DNA from: Limiplasma sp034927815
Lineage (GTDB): Bacteria; Bacillota; Clostridia; Christensenellales; Aristaeellaceae
Assembly: GCA_034927815.1 (NCBI GenBank)
Contig: JAYFPK010000020.1
Span: forward strand, 1 to 64,000
DNA length: 64,000 nt
Direction: 5' to 3'
Shown here piece after piece: positions 24,157 through 32,668 of the stretch; positions within the stretch are counted from its first letter, which is position 1; every line of letters begins with the position of its first letter. The notes under the pieces were generated by a model. That model saw nothing but the letters and a program-made list of their open reading frames with translations, did not search any database and was not told where the DNA came from. The position numbers and the translations under genes were made by a program.

Positions 24157-24169
24157 TTTTGATAAAATT

Positions 24170-24198
24170 AGTATACCAGATTCTGGAGGCGGGGGCAA
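24170..24198 (-). promoter_or_regulatory. araBAD promoter
   Basis: On minus, TTGCCC (24193-24198), a 17-nt spacer and TATACT (24170-24175). The AraR operator begins about 14 nt downstream of the -10, a position for repression by blocking. Confidence 0.75.
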
Positions 24199-24246
24199 TG
24201 GAGAATGTGACCCCGGGAAGAGAAAAGGGCCGGTAGGCGGCCGTCC

Positions 24247-25326
24247 CTACCCCTTCACACTCTCCCGCCATACCAATTCCCAGGGCAAAACGGCGCTTTT
24301 CTCCCCAAGGCCCCGCATCATCCGCAGCAGCTTTCCCGCCGCCTCCCGGCCAAAGGCCTCCTTGGGATGGGAGAGGGAGGTGAGCTTGGGGGAGCAGACG
24401 GCGGCATAGGCGCTGTTGTCAAAGCTCACCAAGGACAAATCCTCCGGCACGGACAGGCCCCGCAGGGCCAGCTGTTCCAGAAGCTGCAAGGCCACCTCGT
24501 CATTGTAACAGACCAGGCCCTCCACCCGGCCGCCCAAGGAATCCAGGAAGGATTTTCCCGGCTCCTCCAACAAAAAGCGGGGTTTGTTCCCGGTGGAGAA
24601 CCAGCATACATCCTGGGGGCGCGGGGAAAGGCCCCGGGCCCTCAACGCTTTCATAAAGCCTTCATGGCGCAGCACGCCTTGCATATCGTCGCTTTTGAAG
24701 ACGCCCCCCAGCCGAGTCAGCCCCGCCTCCAGCAGGATTTCCGCTGCCTGCGAGCCCCCCGCCTCATCGTCGGTGACCACATGCACGGCTTGGGGAAGCT
24801 GGGGATAGTAGCCGTTGATGAACACCAGGGGGATGTTCCTTTCCCAAAGCTTCTCATACAGGGCGGTATTGGGGTTGGGCAAGGCGGTCTGGGTGCCCTC
24901 CACAATGAGCCCGTCCAGCGGCGTTTCCAACAGCCGCAGCAACAAGGCCCGCTCCCGCTCCGGGCTGTTGTAGGTGGCGGACAGGCTCATGACGCAGTTT
25001 TCCGTGGATAGTACGCTTTCAACGCCCCGTACGATGGAGGGGAAGATATAGTCGGTAATATAGGTGGTGATCACTGCCACGTTCAGCACGGAGCCATGCT
25101 TGCGGGGGCCGTGGGTGACGTAGGTGCCGCTGCCCCGGCGGCGGTGCACCAAACCGTCCGCCTCCAGCAAGGAGATGGCCTGGCGCACGGTCTGGCGGCT
25201 GACCCCAAAGCGGTCCTTCAGCTCCAATTCCGTCAGCAGCGCCTGCCCATCCTGAAAAGCGCCGGAGGCGATCTCCTTGCGCAGCACGTCCGCCACCCAT
25301 TGATACTTCGGCTCCAAGAAGCCCAT
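24247..25326 (-). CDS. araR: Arabinose repressor AraR, GntR/LacI hybrid
   Basis: A 359-residue regulator with an N-terminal GntR-type winged helix (VADVLRKEIASGAF, FGVSRQTVRQAISLLEADGL, GSGTYVT) and a C-terminal LacI-type sugar-binding domain (about 85-355). This fusion is diagnostic of AraR, released from DNA by arabinose. The frame is open to 25623, but the domain begins at ATG 25326, preceded directly by AAGGGG. It lies upstream of araB on the same strand, with the operator in between. Confidence 0.88.
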   Translation of the reverse strand: MGFLEPKYQWVADVLRKEIASGAFQDGQALLTELELKDRFGVSRQTVRQAISLLEADGLVHRRRGSGTYVTHGPRKHGSVLNVAVITTYITDYIFPSIVRGVESVLSTENCVMSLSATYNSPERERALLLRLLETPLDGLIVEGTQTALPNPNTALYEKLWERNIPLVFINGYYPQLPQAVHVVTDDEAGGSQAAEILLEAGLTRLGGVFKSDDMQGVLRHEGFMKALRARGLSPRPQDVCWFSTGNKPRFLLEEPGKSFLDSLGGRVEGLVCYNDEVALQLLEQLALRGLSVPEDLSLVSFDNSAYAAVCSPKLTSLSHPKEAFGREAAGKLLRMMRGLGEKSAVLPWELVWRESVKG

Positions 25327-25389
25327 CCCCTTACCAGGCCCGAAAGCGCGCTGCCTCCGGCGGAAACTCTTGTGCCCGCATGATATCAC

Positions 25390-25850
25390 ACTGGAAGGAG
25401 ATTGGCAACGCGGGGGGCCATGACGTGCTGTCTTATCTATCAAGAGGAAGGTTTCACGGCTTGCGGACAGGCTCCAAAACAAGCCTGGCGTCTTTTCATA
25501 AGTCGCGGCAATAGTTTTAAGGATATCCCTCTGCTCACAGGGGGAAAAGGGGTTGATAGGGGGCCTTGGGGGGAAATGAGGGAGGGCCGCAGGCCCGACT
25601 AGCGACCAAAGGCAGCGAATCACACGGAAAAAAGCATGGGCCCGGTGGCATCGCTAGTGAGCGTGGGCCCAGTGGGCCCTTGGCCGAAGGCAAAAGCGAG
25701 AGAGGTGGGGCTTGAGGCAGGCAGCCGAATGGTAGTGAAGACTGCGACGACCAAAAGGCCGGATCACAGCCCGAAGGGCCAGCGACCCGCAGTGGGAAGA
25801 TAAGCGAGCGGTCAAACGGTAGGGAAGACCGCGACGATTGATCTGAACCG
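25390..25850. other. Gene-free region with imperfect repeats
   Basis: About 460 bases with no supportable gene. Two stretches resemble each other: about 25728-25750 and 25815-25837 share (A)A-GGTAG-GAAGAC-GCGACGA with few differences. A GCGACCAAAGG...ATCAC phrase near 25602-25622 recurs in altered form near 25746-25768. Several short GGGCC/GGCCC hairpins occur. It looks like decayed or repetitive intergenic DNA, perhaps a family found elsewhere in the genome. Confidence 0.4.
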
Positions 25851-25852
25851 TA

Positions 25853-25917
25853 CCCGCCCCAGGGCGTAGCCCTGGGGCGGGCGAAAGAGAAACCGGAAAT
25901 CCCCCCGGCCCCCTAAC
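25853..25917. repeat. Palindromic G/C-rich intergenic repeat
   Basis: A 13-bp perfect hairpin (25853-25865 with 25869-25881), loop GTA, followed by a C-rich segment at 25901-25917 nearly identical to 31-47. The stem shares its CCAGGGC/GCCCTGG core with hairpins at 34690-34885. Confidence 0.5.
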
Positions 25918-26092
25918 GGACTCGTTTCCTGTGGCAAGGAAAGCAATCAGATCATTACGGTAAAAGCGCTATCCCCCTCTACGGCAAAAAAGCATCCTCT
26001 TTACCAACGGCAATCCAAGTCAAATCATACCATCCCGGAAGAGAATCATACCCTTCCCAGCCCGGGAAAAGCGCACAGCCCCAAGGCCAGCC

Positions 26093-26122
26093 TTGCCCCC
26101 GAAGCCCGGATCATGGTATACT
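26093..26122 (+). promoter_or_regulatory. Extended -10 promoter of the membrane protein pair
   Basis: TTGCCC (26093-26098), an 18-nt spacer and TGG-TATACT (-10 at 26117-26122). A start point near 26129 rules out the ATG at 26113 as the translation start of the following gene. Confidence 0.6.
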
Positions 26123-26211
26123 GCATGAAACGGATGGCTTGCGCCGGTTCGCGGGTTTGCCGCCGGGATGAGGGAGCGAGGTTGATACGGCAGATGAAGG
26201 ATTTGCGAACC

Positions 26212-27699
26212 ATGGAAAGCCGAAAGCGGTTTTGGACTTTAGCCGCCTGGGCGCTGCTCATATTGTCCCCTTTTTTGCAGATGGGGATCATCTCCTTATT
26301 TATTGGAAAGAACGCCTTCGCCGCCTACCCCGTCTGGAGCGACGAGATGGATTACTGGCGCAACCTGTTCAGCTGGATTCATGTGGGCCTGCCCAAGGGA
26401 TATAGCGGGATCGGGGAGTATCCGGCTCCGGTGGGCACCCTCAGCGTCCATGGGCTGACGCCGCTGTTGCTCTATGGCGGCTTTGCCAAGGTTTTTGGGC
26501 TGAACTTCCACAGCATCGTGATCTATAACGCCCTGTGGGTCTCTTTGGGGGCTTTGGCCCTGTGCCTCCTGGTGAAGCCAAAGGCAGGCCAGGCGTTGTT
26601 TATGGCGGGGCTGCTGATGGCCTATGTTCCCGCGGTGCTGTATTGCGTGACCTCCATGACCGAGATGGCGAACTATGGACTGCTGATGTTTTATGTGGCC
26701 TTTTTGCTCCGTTCCCACAGGACGGGGGGGAAGGTCTCCTTCGCCTTGGCCTGGGTGACGGTGGTGTTTGTCTGCCTATACCGCATCTCTTATTTTGTCC
26801 TGTTCCTGCCCTTGGTCTGGCTGGGCGGCGGAAACCGCTTTTCCAAAAAGACGGTGTTATACAGCCTGCTGGCCCTGGTCCTTTCGGCTGTGCTGTACCT
26901 CTTGGGCGCGGCCCTCACCGCCCCCTATCCCGCGGGCTTCCTTTATAATTGGCTTCGGGCCGAGGACGCGGCCACCTTCTTCCAGATGTTTTTCAGCCAC
27001 GCCAAAGCCAACCTCTACGATTACTTCATCCGTCCCACCGACAGCCCCATGCAGGACGCAATGCATTGGCTCTACACCGCCGCCATGGCCCTTTCCCTGG
27101 GGGGAACCTTCCTGCGGCTGGAGAAAAAGGAAAGGCGCTGGCGGGTGGGCTTTGGCTTGGACAAGCTGCACCTGGGCTGCTTTCTTATGCTCTTTCTTCC
27201 CTTCGCCGTGGTGGTGATGATCTATGAAACCAACGACTGGAGCGATTTCCGCACCCTGGCCCCCTTCCTGTGGGGGGCGGCGGCGGTGATGGCCCTCGGC
27301 CGGCGCAAGGCGCTGCCGGCCCTGGCCCTGGCGGGGAGCATGGCGATGGCCGCGTGGCTGGCGGTCCTTCCCGTCCAGGGAGCCTATGGGGACGAATACC
27401 GCTTCACCAAGCAGCCCTATACCGAGCGGGCGCAGGCTGCCTGCGAGGCCATCGTCTATGATCCCCAGGCGGAAAGCCCCTGGGGCAATACCATCCGGGC
27501 CGACCTTTGCACCTTGCAGACCATTTCCGAAATTGATGCGCATATGGGGCTGTTTTACGGCTGGTTCACCCCGGAGACCACTGGCAAAAGCCGCTGGATC
27601 CTCACGGACCACTTGAAGATCGTGGTGGAGGGCTACGAGCGGGTGGATGACGGCCCGGAGGCGAAGGTATACCGGCATGTGCAATCCGATGAAAACTGA
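26212..27699 (+). CDS. Polytopic membrane protein, GT-C-like
   Basis: A 495-residue protein with about eleven hydrophobic helices and a soluble tail of ~110 residues. The first exported loop holds SDEMDYW, an acidic motif in the position of GT-C catalytic residues, followed by YPAPVGTLSVHG. It probably uses a polyprenyl-linked sugar or modifies a surface polymer, but the family is not certain. I prefer ATG 26212 (AAGGA 10 nt upstream); ATG 26194 is possible. The 3' end overlaps the next membrane protein gene by 23 bp. Confidence 0.65.
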   Translation: MESRKRFWTLAAWALLILSPFLQMGIISLFIGKNAFAAYPVWSDEMDYWRNLFSWIHVGLPKGYSGIGEYPAPVGTLSVHGLTPLLLYGGFAKVFGLNFHSIVIYNALWVSLGALALCLLVKPKAGQALFMAGLLMAYVPAVLYCVTSMTEMANYGLLMFYVAFLLRSHRTGGKVSFALAWVTVVFVCLYRISYFVLFLPLVWLGGGNRFSKKTVLYSLLALVLSAVLYLLGAALTAPYPAGFLYNWLRAEDAATFFQMFFSHAKANLYDYFIRPTDSPMQDAMHWLYTAAMALSLGGTFLRLEKKERRWRVGFGLDKLHLGCFLMLFLPFAVVVMIYETNDWSDFRTLAPFLWGAAAVMALGRRKALPALALAGSMAMAAWLAVLPVQGAYGDEYRFTKQPYTERAQAACEAIVYDPQAESPWGNTIRADLCTLQTISEIDAHMGLFYGWFTPETTGKSRWILTDHLKIVVEGYERVDDGPEAKVYRHVQSDEN

Positions 27700-28954
27700 C
27701 CGGCCCGTGATCGCCCCTAATCCCTTGCGGCGGCCGCAGGGAGCCGCCCAAGGCGATCTCTGGAAATGGGTCTCTCTGGGCGCCATGCTGGCGCTGAGCT
27801 TTGCGGTGTTCTACGCCCTGGCGCTGCGCGGCGCCAGCGATTTGAGCATCCACGCCACCTGGGCCGCGGAGGGGGATTTTTTGCAGCCCCGCACCTTCCT
27901 GCGCCACGGGGCCCATCCCCTGTGGCATGGGCTGGTGGCGTTCGTAATGCTCTTTTCCGTGCCCACCAAGCTGGCGGCGGCCCTGGTGACGGCCTTGCTG
28001 AAAACCCTGGAACTGTGGCTGATCCACAGGCTTCTCACCGCATATCTGGGGGAAAGGCTCAACCGCCGTGCCATCACCCTGGCGGCCTTTGCGGCGGCGG
28101 TGGTAGCCGCCCTGTGGGTGCCCTGGGTGAACCCTTACGTCTACCTCGGCGCGGGCACGCCCAACACCTGGCATAGCCCCACCCAGATCATCGCCATGGT
28201 GTTCATGCTGCTGTGCGCCCCCTACACGGCCCATTGCTACGCGGAGTTTGAGGCGTTGCTGCCCCGGATGGGGGAGAGGGCGCTGCTGCCCTGGAAAAAG
28301 GCCGCGGCGCTGGGCGCGCTGCTGCTGGGCAGCCTCCTGGCGAAGCCCACCTTTATGCAAGCCTTTTTGCCTGCCGCCTGCCTGTACTTTCTGGCCCAGT
28401 GGATCAGGCATCCGAAAAACAGCCGCTTTTTCCTCCAGGTGATCCTGGCGGTGCTGCCCGCCGTGGCGTTCATGATAGTCCAGTACCTGTATTACTTTGG
28501 CATCATCGTGCCCTCCCAGGGAAATATGGTGCTGGAGATGTCCTGGGGGAAGCTGGGGCGGGGGCTGCTGGCCGTGCTGCTGATCGGGGCTTTTCCCCTG
28601 GCGCAGCTTCTGTGCTTCCGCCGCCCGGGCCGGGGGAAGGACCCCCTGATGGCGCTGACGGTGCTTTTTTTCGCCGTGAGCGTGGTGGAATACCTGATCC
28701 TGGGGGAGGACGGCCGCAGGGCCAGCGACGGCAACTTCGGCTGGGGCATGATGGGCGCGTCCTTGATGCTCTGGGTGATGGCGCTGACGGAATTTCTGGG
28801 GGACTGGACCCAACGCCGGAGGGAAGCGGGCGGGGAAAAGCCTGCGGGCCGGGCATTGGCGGGGCTTGGAATCCGGCTGGCCCTGGCGCTGTGGCATCTG
28901 GGTTCCGGCATCTATTATATCGTTTATCTGCTCACCACCGGCAACGCGCTGTAA
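27677..28954 (+). CDS. Polytopic membrane protein, partner of the preceding gene
   Basis: A 425-residue protein with about ten hydrophobic helices. The first loop has SIHATWA and GAHPLWHGLV rather than the DE pair of its neighbour; I do not recognise a family. ATG 27677 is preceded by GAAGG at 9 nt. Overlap with the upstream gene implies coupled translation and joint action, perhaps in surface polysaccharide assembly. A related-looking membrane protein is encoded at 13275-15143. Confidence 0.6.
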   Translation: MCNPMKTDRPVIAPNPLRRPQGAAQGDLWKWVSLGAMLALSFAVFYALALRGASDLSIHATWAAEGDFLQPRTFLRHGAHPLWHGLVAFVMLFSVPTKLAAALVTALLKTLELWLIHRLLTAYLGERLNRRAITLAAFAAAVVAALWVPWVNPYVYLGAGTPNTWHSPTQIIAMVFMLLCAPYTAHCYAEFEALLPRMGERALLPWKKAAALGALLLGSLLAKPTFMQAFLPAACLYFLAQWIRHPKNSRFFLQVILAVLPAVAFMIVQYLYYFGIIVPSQGNMVLEMSWGKLGRGLLAVLLIGAFPLAQLLCFRRPGRGKDPLMALTVLFFAVSVVEYLILGEDGRRASDGNFGWGMMGASLMLWVMALTEFLGDWTQRRREAGGEKPAGRALAGLGIRLALALWHLGSGIYYIVYLLTTGNAL

Positions 28955-29155
28955 CGGGCCGGGGGCCTGGCCCCGTGCGTCCAGAACGGGCTTTTCTTTC
29001 CGGATGGTTTTTGGCGCTACTGCCCGGAGAGGATTTTTTGATGGAAATATAGATACACACGGAGGCATGTTCACAACCGAATCCTATATCTGGTATTTTA
29101 TATCGCTTTGGGACCATAGAAAGCAAAAATATTTCACTTTTTCTGTGAAAAACCC
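28955..29155. other. Intergenic region before the ribosomal superoperon
   Basis: Two hundred bases with no gene. The left half is G/C rich with a GGCC-based weak hairpin after the stop codon; the right half is A/T rich and could act as an UP-type element ahead of the rpsJ promoter. Confidence 0.4.
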
Positions 29156-29184
29156 TTGCATTCAAAAATGACATGCCGTATAAT
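29156..29184 (+). promoter_or_regulatory. Promoter of the S10-spc operon
   Basis: TTGCAT (29156-29161), a 17-nt spacer and TATAAT (29179-29184), preceded by A/T-rich sequence. A ~205-nt leader follows before rpsJ. Confidence 0.85.
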
Positions 29185-29189
29185 AGCAA

Positions 29190-29393
29190 CGCTGTCTGTT
29201 TAGGGATGAAGCGGTAAGTTGCCGCCATGGCCATGGCGGGTAATTATCGTGGACCAGCCCGGCAATCGGGCGACGGACTTGAGACGCCGCGTCTGCGCGG
29301 AGACGACCGGAGCCATGGGACGACCAGGAAGAGGCTCGCGGATGGACACGCACGGAGCGGTGTACTTGAGACGAAAGTCAAGGAGGTAAGCAA
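29190..29393 (+). promoter_or_regulatory. Structured 5' leader of the S10 operon
   Basis: About 200 nt untranslated. It holds an 18-nt palindrome built on CCGCCATGG/CCATGGCGG (about 29220-29240), a CCCGG-CAAT-CGGG hairpin and a CCGCG-TCTG-CGCGG hairpin. In other bacteria an S10 leader of this size binds L4 for autogenous control; the same is inferred but unproven here. AGGAGG precedes rpsJ. Confidence 0.4.
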
Positions 29394-29708
29394 ATGGCCA
29401 ACCAGAAGATCCGTATCAAGCTCAAGGCGTATGAGCACAACCTGATCGATCAGTCCTCCGAGCGGATTGTGGAAACCGCGAAACGGACCGGCGCAAGGGT
29501 ATCGGGCCCCATCCCCCTTCCCACGGAGAAGGAGATTGTGACCATCCTGCGCGCGCCCCACAAGTATAAGGATAGCCGCGAGCAATTCGAGATGCGCACC
29601 CACAAGCGCCTCATCGACATCCATAACCCCAATCCGCGCACGGTAGACGCCATGATGAAGCTGGATCTTCCTGCGGGCGTTGAAATCGAAATCAAGCTGA
29701 ACAATTAA
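29394..29708 (+). CDS. rpsJ: 30S ribosomal protein S10
   Basis: A 104-residue protein with IRIKLKAYEHNLID and GPIPLPTEKEI and the HKRLIDIHNP segment, all standard. It is part of the 30S head and also a NusB partner in antitermination. First gene of the superoperon, after a ~200-nt leader. Confidence 0.98.
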   Translation: MANQKIRIKLKAYEHNLIDQSSERIVETAKRTGARVSGPIPLPTEKEIVTILRAPHKYKDSREQFEMRTHKRLIDIHNPNPRTVDAMMKLDLPAGVEIEIKLNN

Positions 29709-29727
29709 AGCAGGAGGTACGACGATC

Positions 29728-30369
29728 ATGAAAAAAGCGATTGTAGGCAAGAAGATCGGCATGACGCAGGTCTTCACCGACGATGGCCGCCTCGTACCCG
29801 TGACCGTGGTGGAGGCAGGCCCCTGCAAGGTGGTGCAGAAGAAAACCACCGAATCCGACGGCTATGACGCCGTGCAAGTAGGCTTTGACACCCTCCCCGA
29901 GAACCGGGCCAAGAAGCTGGTCAACAAGCCCCTTAACGGCCACTTTGCCAAGGCCGGCGTGGCTCCGGCCCGCCATCTGCGGGAGCTGAAGCTGGACAAC
30001 GCCGCCGATATGGAAGTGGGCAATGAAATCACCGTGTCCCAGTTTGAAGCCGGCGAAAAAATCGACGTGTGCGGCATTTCCAAGGGCCACGGCTTTACCG
30101 GCACCATTCAGCGCTGGAACCAGCACACCGGCCCCATGGCCCACGGCTCCAAGTATCACCGGGGCGTCGGCTCCATGGGCGCAAACTCCGATCCCTCCCG
30201 CGTGTTCAAAAACAAGCACATGCCCGGACATTACGGCGTGGAGCGCGTGACCATCCAGAACCTGGAAATCGTCAAGGTGGACGCCGAGCGCAACCTGCTC
30301 CTCATCAAGGGTGCGGTACCCGGCCCCAACGGCGGCTTGCTTATCGTGCGCGACAGCTGCAAGGCGTAA
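29728..30369 (+). CDS. rplC: 50S ribosomal protein L3
   Basis: A 213-residue protein with KKAIVGKKIGMTQVF at the start and GHGFTGTIQRWNQ, GSMGANSDPSRVFKNK in the peptidyl-transferase-reaching loop. AGGAGG precedes it. A 103-nt gap with small G/C hairpins follows before rplD, wider than usual. Confidence 0.98.
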   Translation: MKKAIVGKKIGMTQVFTDDGRLVPVTVVEAGPCKVVQKKTTESDGYDAVQVGFDTLPENRAKKLVNKPLNGHFAKAGVAPARHLRELKLDNAADMEVGNEITVSQFEAGEKIDVCGISKGHGFTGTIQRWNQHTGPMAHGSKYHRGVGSMGANSDPSRVFKNKHMPGHYGVERVTIQNLEIVKVDAERNLLLIKGAVPGPNGGLLIVRDSCKA

Positions 30370-30472
30370 GCGCCAAGCCCCGCCCGTCAGCCGGGACACA
30401 GCCCGGCCAGCGCCGCCTCTTCCCAGGAAGGAGCGGCCCCCAAAACCCTGATTGAAGGAGGAAATCAAAACC

Positions 30473-31096
30473 ATGCCAAAGACTGCACTGTATAACATGG
30501 AAGGCGCGGCCATCGGCGAAGTGGAGCTCAGCGAAGAGATTTTCGCGGCCCCTGTGAACGTCGCCGCCATGCATCTGGTTGTGCGCTCCATTCTGGCCAA
30601 CAAGCGTCAGGGCACCCAAAGCGCCCTCACCCGCGGCGAGGTTCGCGGAGGCGGCCGGAAGATCTACCGCCAAAAGGGCACCGGCAACGCCCGGCACCAC
30701 AGCAACCGCGCGCCCCAGTTCAAGCACGGCGGCGTTGTGTTCGCTCCCAAGCCCCGGGATTATGTGATCAATGTTCCCAAGAAGGTCCGCCGCCTGGCCT
30801 TTAAGAGCGCCATGACCAGCAAGCTCAACGCCGGGGACATCATCGTGGTGGATTCCATCCAGCTCAAGGAAGCCAAGACCCGCCTGATGGCGAAGTTCGT
30901 CAGCGACCTGAAGCTGGAAACCAGCGCCATGCTGGTGCTGCCGGGCCGGGACGAGGCCGTCGTCCGGGCTTCCGGGAATCTGGCCAAGCTTACCACCAGC
31001 TATGTCAACACCCTGAACGTGTACGACATCCTGAAGGCTGGCAAGATCATCCTCACCCAGGACGCTTTGAAGGGTGTAGAGGAGGTATACGCATGA
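30473..31096 (+). CDS. rplD: 50S ribosomal protein L4
   Basis: A 207-residue protein with RSILANKRQGTQSALTRGEV and GGRKIYRQKGTGNARHHSN, the exit-tunnel loop. In several bacteria L4 represses its own operon. ATG 30473 is chosen since the TTG at 30452 lies within the ribosome binding region. It overlaps rplW by 4 bp. Confidence 0.98.
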   Translation: MPKTALYNMEGAAIGEVELSEEIFAAPVNVAAMHLVVRSILANKRQGTQSALTRGEVRGGGRKIYRQKGTGNARHHSNRAPQFKHGGVVFAPKPRDYVINVPKKVRRLAFKSAMTSKLNAGDIIVVDSIQLKEAKTRLMAKFVSDLKLETSAMLVLPGRDEAVVRASGNLAKLTTSYVNTLNVYDILKAGKIILTQDALKGVEEVYA

Positions 31097-31392
31097 AAGA
31101 TCCTCATGATGTGATCCTTCGCCCCGTGCTCACGGAGGAGACCTACGCGGGTTTCCCGGAGAAGAAGTACGTGTTCGAAGTGCTCAGAACCGCCAACAAG
31201 ACCGAGATCAAGCTGGCGCTGGAGGCCATTTTCAAGGGCATCAAGGTGGATAAGGTGAACACCTTGCGCACTCTTGGCAAGATCAAGCGCCAGGGGAAGA
31301 CCTCCGGCCGTACCCGGGAAATCAAGAAGGCCTATGTAACCCTCAGTGAGGACTCCAAGCCCATCGAGTTCTTCGAAGGCATGGCCGAGTAA
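31093..31392 (+). CDS. rplW: 50S ribosomal protein L23
   Basis: A 99-residue protein with DVILRPVLTEETYAG and YVFEVLRTANKTEIKLALE. It sits at the tunnel exit and docks SRP and trigger factor. The start overlaps the rplD stop (ATGA). Confidence 0.98.
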   Translation: MKDPHDVILRPVLTEETYAGFPEKKYVFEVLRTANKTEIKLALEAIFKGIKVDKVNTLRTLGKIKRQGKTSGRTREIKKAYVTLSEDSKPIEFFEGMAE

Positions 31393-31412
31393 AGCAGGGA
31401 GGACAAGATATC

Positions 31413-32243
31413 ATGGCTATCAGACTTTATAAGCCGACCTCGCCCGCCCGCCGTTTTATGTCGGTGCTGACGTACGAGGAGATCACTACCAACAAGCCCG
31501 AGCGCTCCTTGCTGGAAAGCAAGAAGAAGAACGCGGGCCGCAACAAGCAAGGCAAAATCACCGTTCGCCACCAGGGCGGCGGCAACAAGGTCAAGTACCG
31601 CATTATCGACTTCAAGCGCGATAAGCTGAACATCCCGGCCAAGGTTGCCACCATCGAGTACGATCCCAACCGCAGCGCCTTCATCGCCCTGCTGCACTAC
31701 GTGGACGGCGAGAAGCGCTACATCCTGGCTCCCCTGGACCTGAAGGTGGGGGATACCGTCATCAGCGGCGAAACCGCCGACATCAAGCCCGGCAACACGC
31801 TGCCCATCCAGAACATCCCCGTGGGCACGCTGATCCACAACGTGGAGATCAAGCCCGGCCGCGGCGGCCAGCTGGTCCGCTCCGCGGGCAACTCCGCTCA
31901 GCTCATGGCTAAGGAAGGCAAGTACGCCCAAGTGCGCCTACCCTCCGGCGAGGTGCGTAAGGTGCCCATGAACGCCATGGCTACCATCGGCACTGTGGGC
32001 AACTCCGACCACGAGAACGTCCGCATCGGCAAGGCCGGCCGCAAGCGCAACATGGGCTGGCGTCCCAGCGTCCGTGGCGTGGTCATGAACCCCTGCGACC
32101 ATCCGCACGGCGGCGGCGAGGGCAAGAGCCCCGTGGGTATGCCTGCTCCCGTTACCCCCTGGGGTAAGGTGGCGCTGGGCCTGAAAACCCGCAAGCACAA
32201 GAAGTATTCCAATTCGATGATCGTGAGGCGCGCGGGCAAGTAA
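31413..32243 (+). CDS. rplB: 50S ribosomal protein L2
   Basis: A 276-residue protein with YKPTSPARRFMSVL, VRHQGGGNKVKYR and HGGGEGKSPVGMPAPVTPWG, the conserved segment near the peptidyl-transferase centre. The length is normal. A 127-nt gap with hairpins follows, unusual inside this operon. Confidence 0.98.
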   Translation: MAIRLYKPTSPARRFMSVLTYEEITTNKPERSLLESKKKNAGRNKQGKITVRHQGGGNKVKYRIIDFKRDKLNIPAKVATIEYDPNRSAFIALLHYVDGEKRYILAPLDLKVGDTVISGETADIKPGNTLPIQNIPVGTLIHNVEIKPGRGGQLVRSAGNSAQLMAKEGKYAQVRLPSGEVRKVPMNAMATIGTVGNSDHENVRIGKAGRKRNMGWRPSVRGVVMNPCDHPHGGGEGKSPVGMPAPVTPWGKVALGLKTRKHKKYSNSMIVRRAGK

Positions 32244-32249
32244 GCGCTG

Positions 32250-32345
32250 GCAGCCATAAGGTCGCCCGCAGGGCGACCAGCGCCCGAAATTTTGCGAAGC
32301 AAAATGAAGCGCGTACCCGCGACGCGGCGCAGCCGTGGGGCGGGC
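32250..32345. repeat. Palindromic insert between rplB and rpsS
   Basis: Three hairpins in a row: GGTCGCCC-GCA-GGGCGACC (about 32260-32278), an ATTTTGC/GCAAAAT stem (about 32288-32304), and a G/C-rich CGCG/GGGCGG region. It expands a gap that is normally 10-30 nt. No T tract, so it should be read through. Confidence 0.55.
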
Positions 32346-32370
32346 GAGAAAGGAAGGAGGAAACCCTACT

Positions 32371-32649
32371 ATGAGTCGTTCCATCAAAAAGGGCCCCTTT
32401 GTCAGCGATACGCTGCTGAAGCGCATCCAAGAGATGAATCAATCGGGCAAGAAGGCAGTGGCCAAGACCTGGTCCCGGGCCTCCACCATCTTCCCGGATT
32501 TTGTGGGACATACCATCGCCGTGCATGACGGCAGGAAGCATGTTCCCGTCTATATCACCGAGGACATGGTAGGTCACAAGCTGGGCGAGTTCGCCCCCAC
32601 TCGGACCTATCGCGGCCATGCCGGTGAAAAGTCCACCGGCAAGAGATAA
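32371..32649 (+). CDS. rpsS: 30S ribosomal protein S19
   Basis: A 92-residue protein with MSRSIKKGPFVSDTLL, WSRASTIFPDFVGHTIAVHD and GEFAPTRTYRGH. It binds RimM during maturation. ATG 32371, with GGAGG upstream; the frame upstream to 32335 is the inserted repeat. Confidence 0.98.
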   Translation: MSRSIKKGPFVSDTLLKRIQEMNQSGKKAVAKTWSRASTIFPDFVGHTIAVHDGRKHVPVYITEDMVGHKLGEFAPTRTYRGHAGEKSTGKR

Positions 32650-32668
32650 GCGGAAGGAGTGAGTCCCT

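Noticed and set aside
22411..24162. 583-codon plus-strand frame opposite araB
   Set aside because: Mirror of the araB codon pattern; no domain and no initiation signal.
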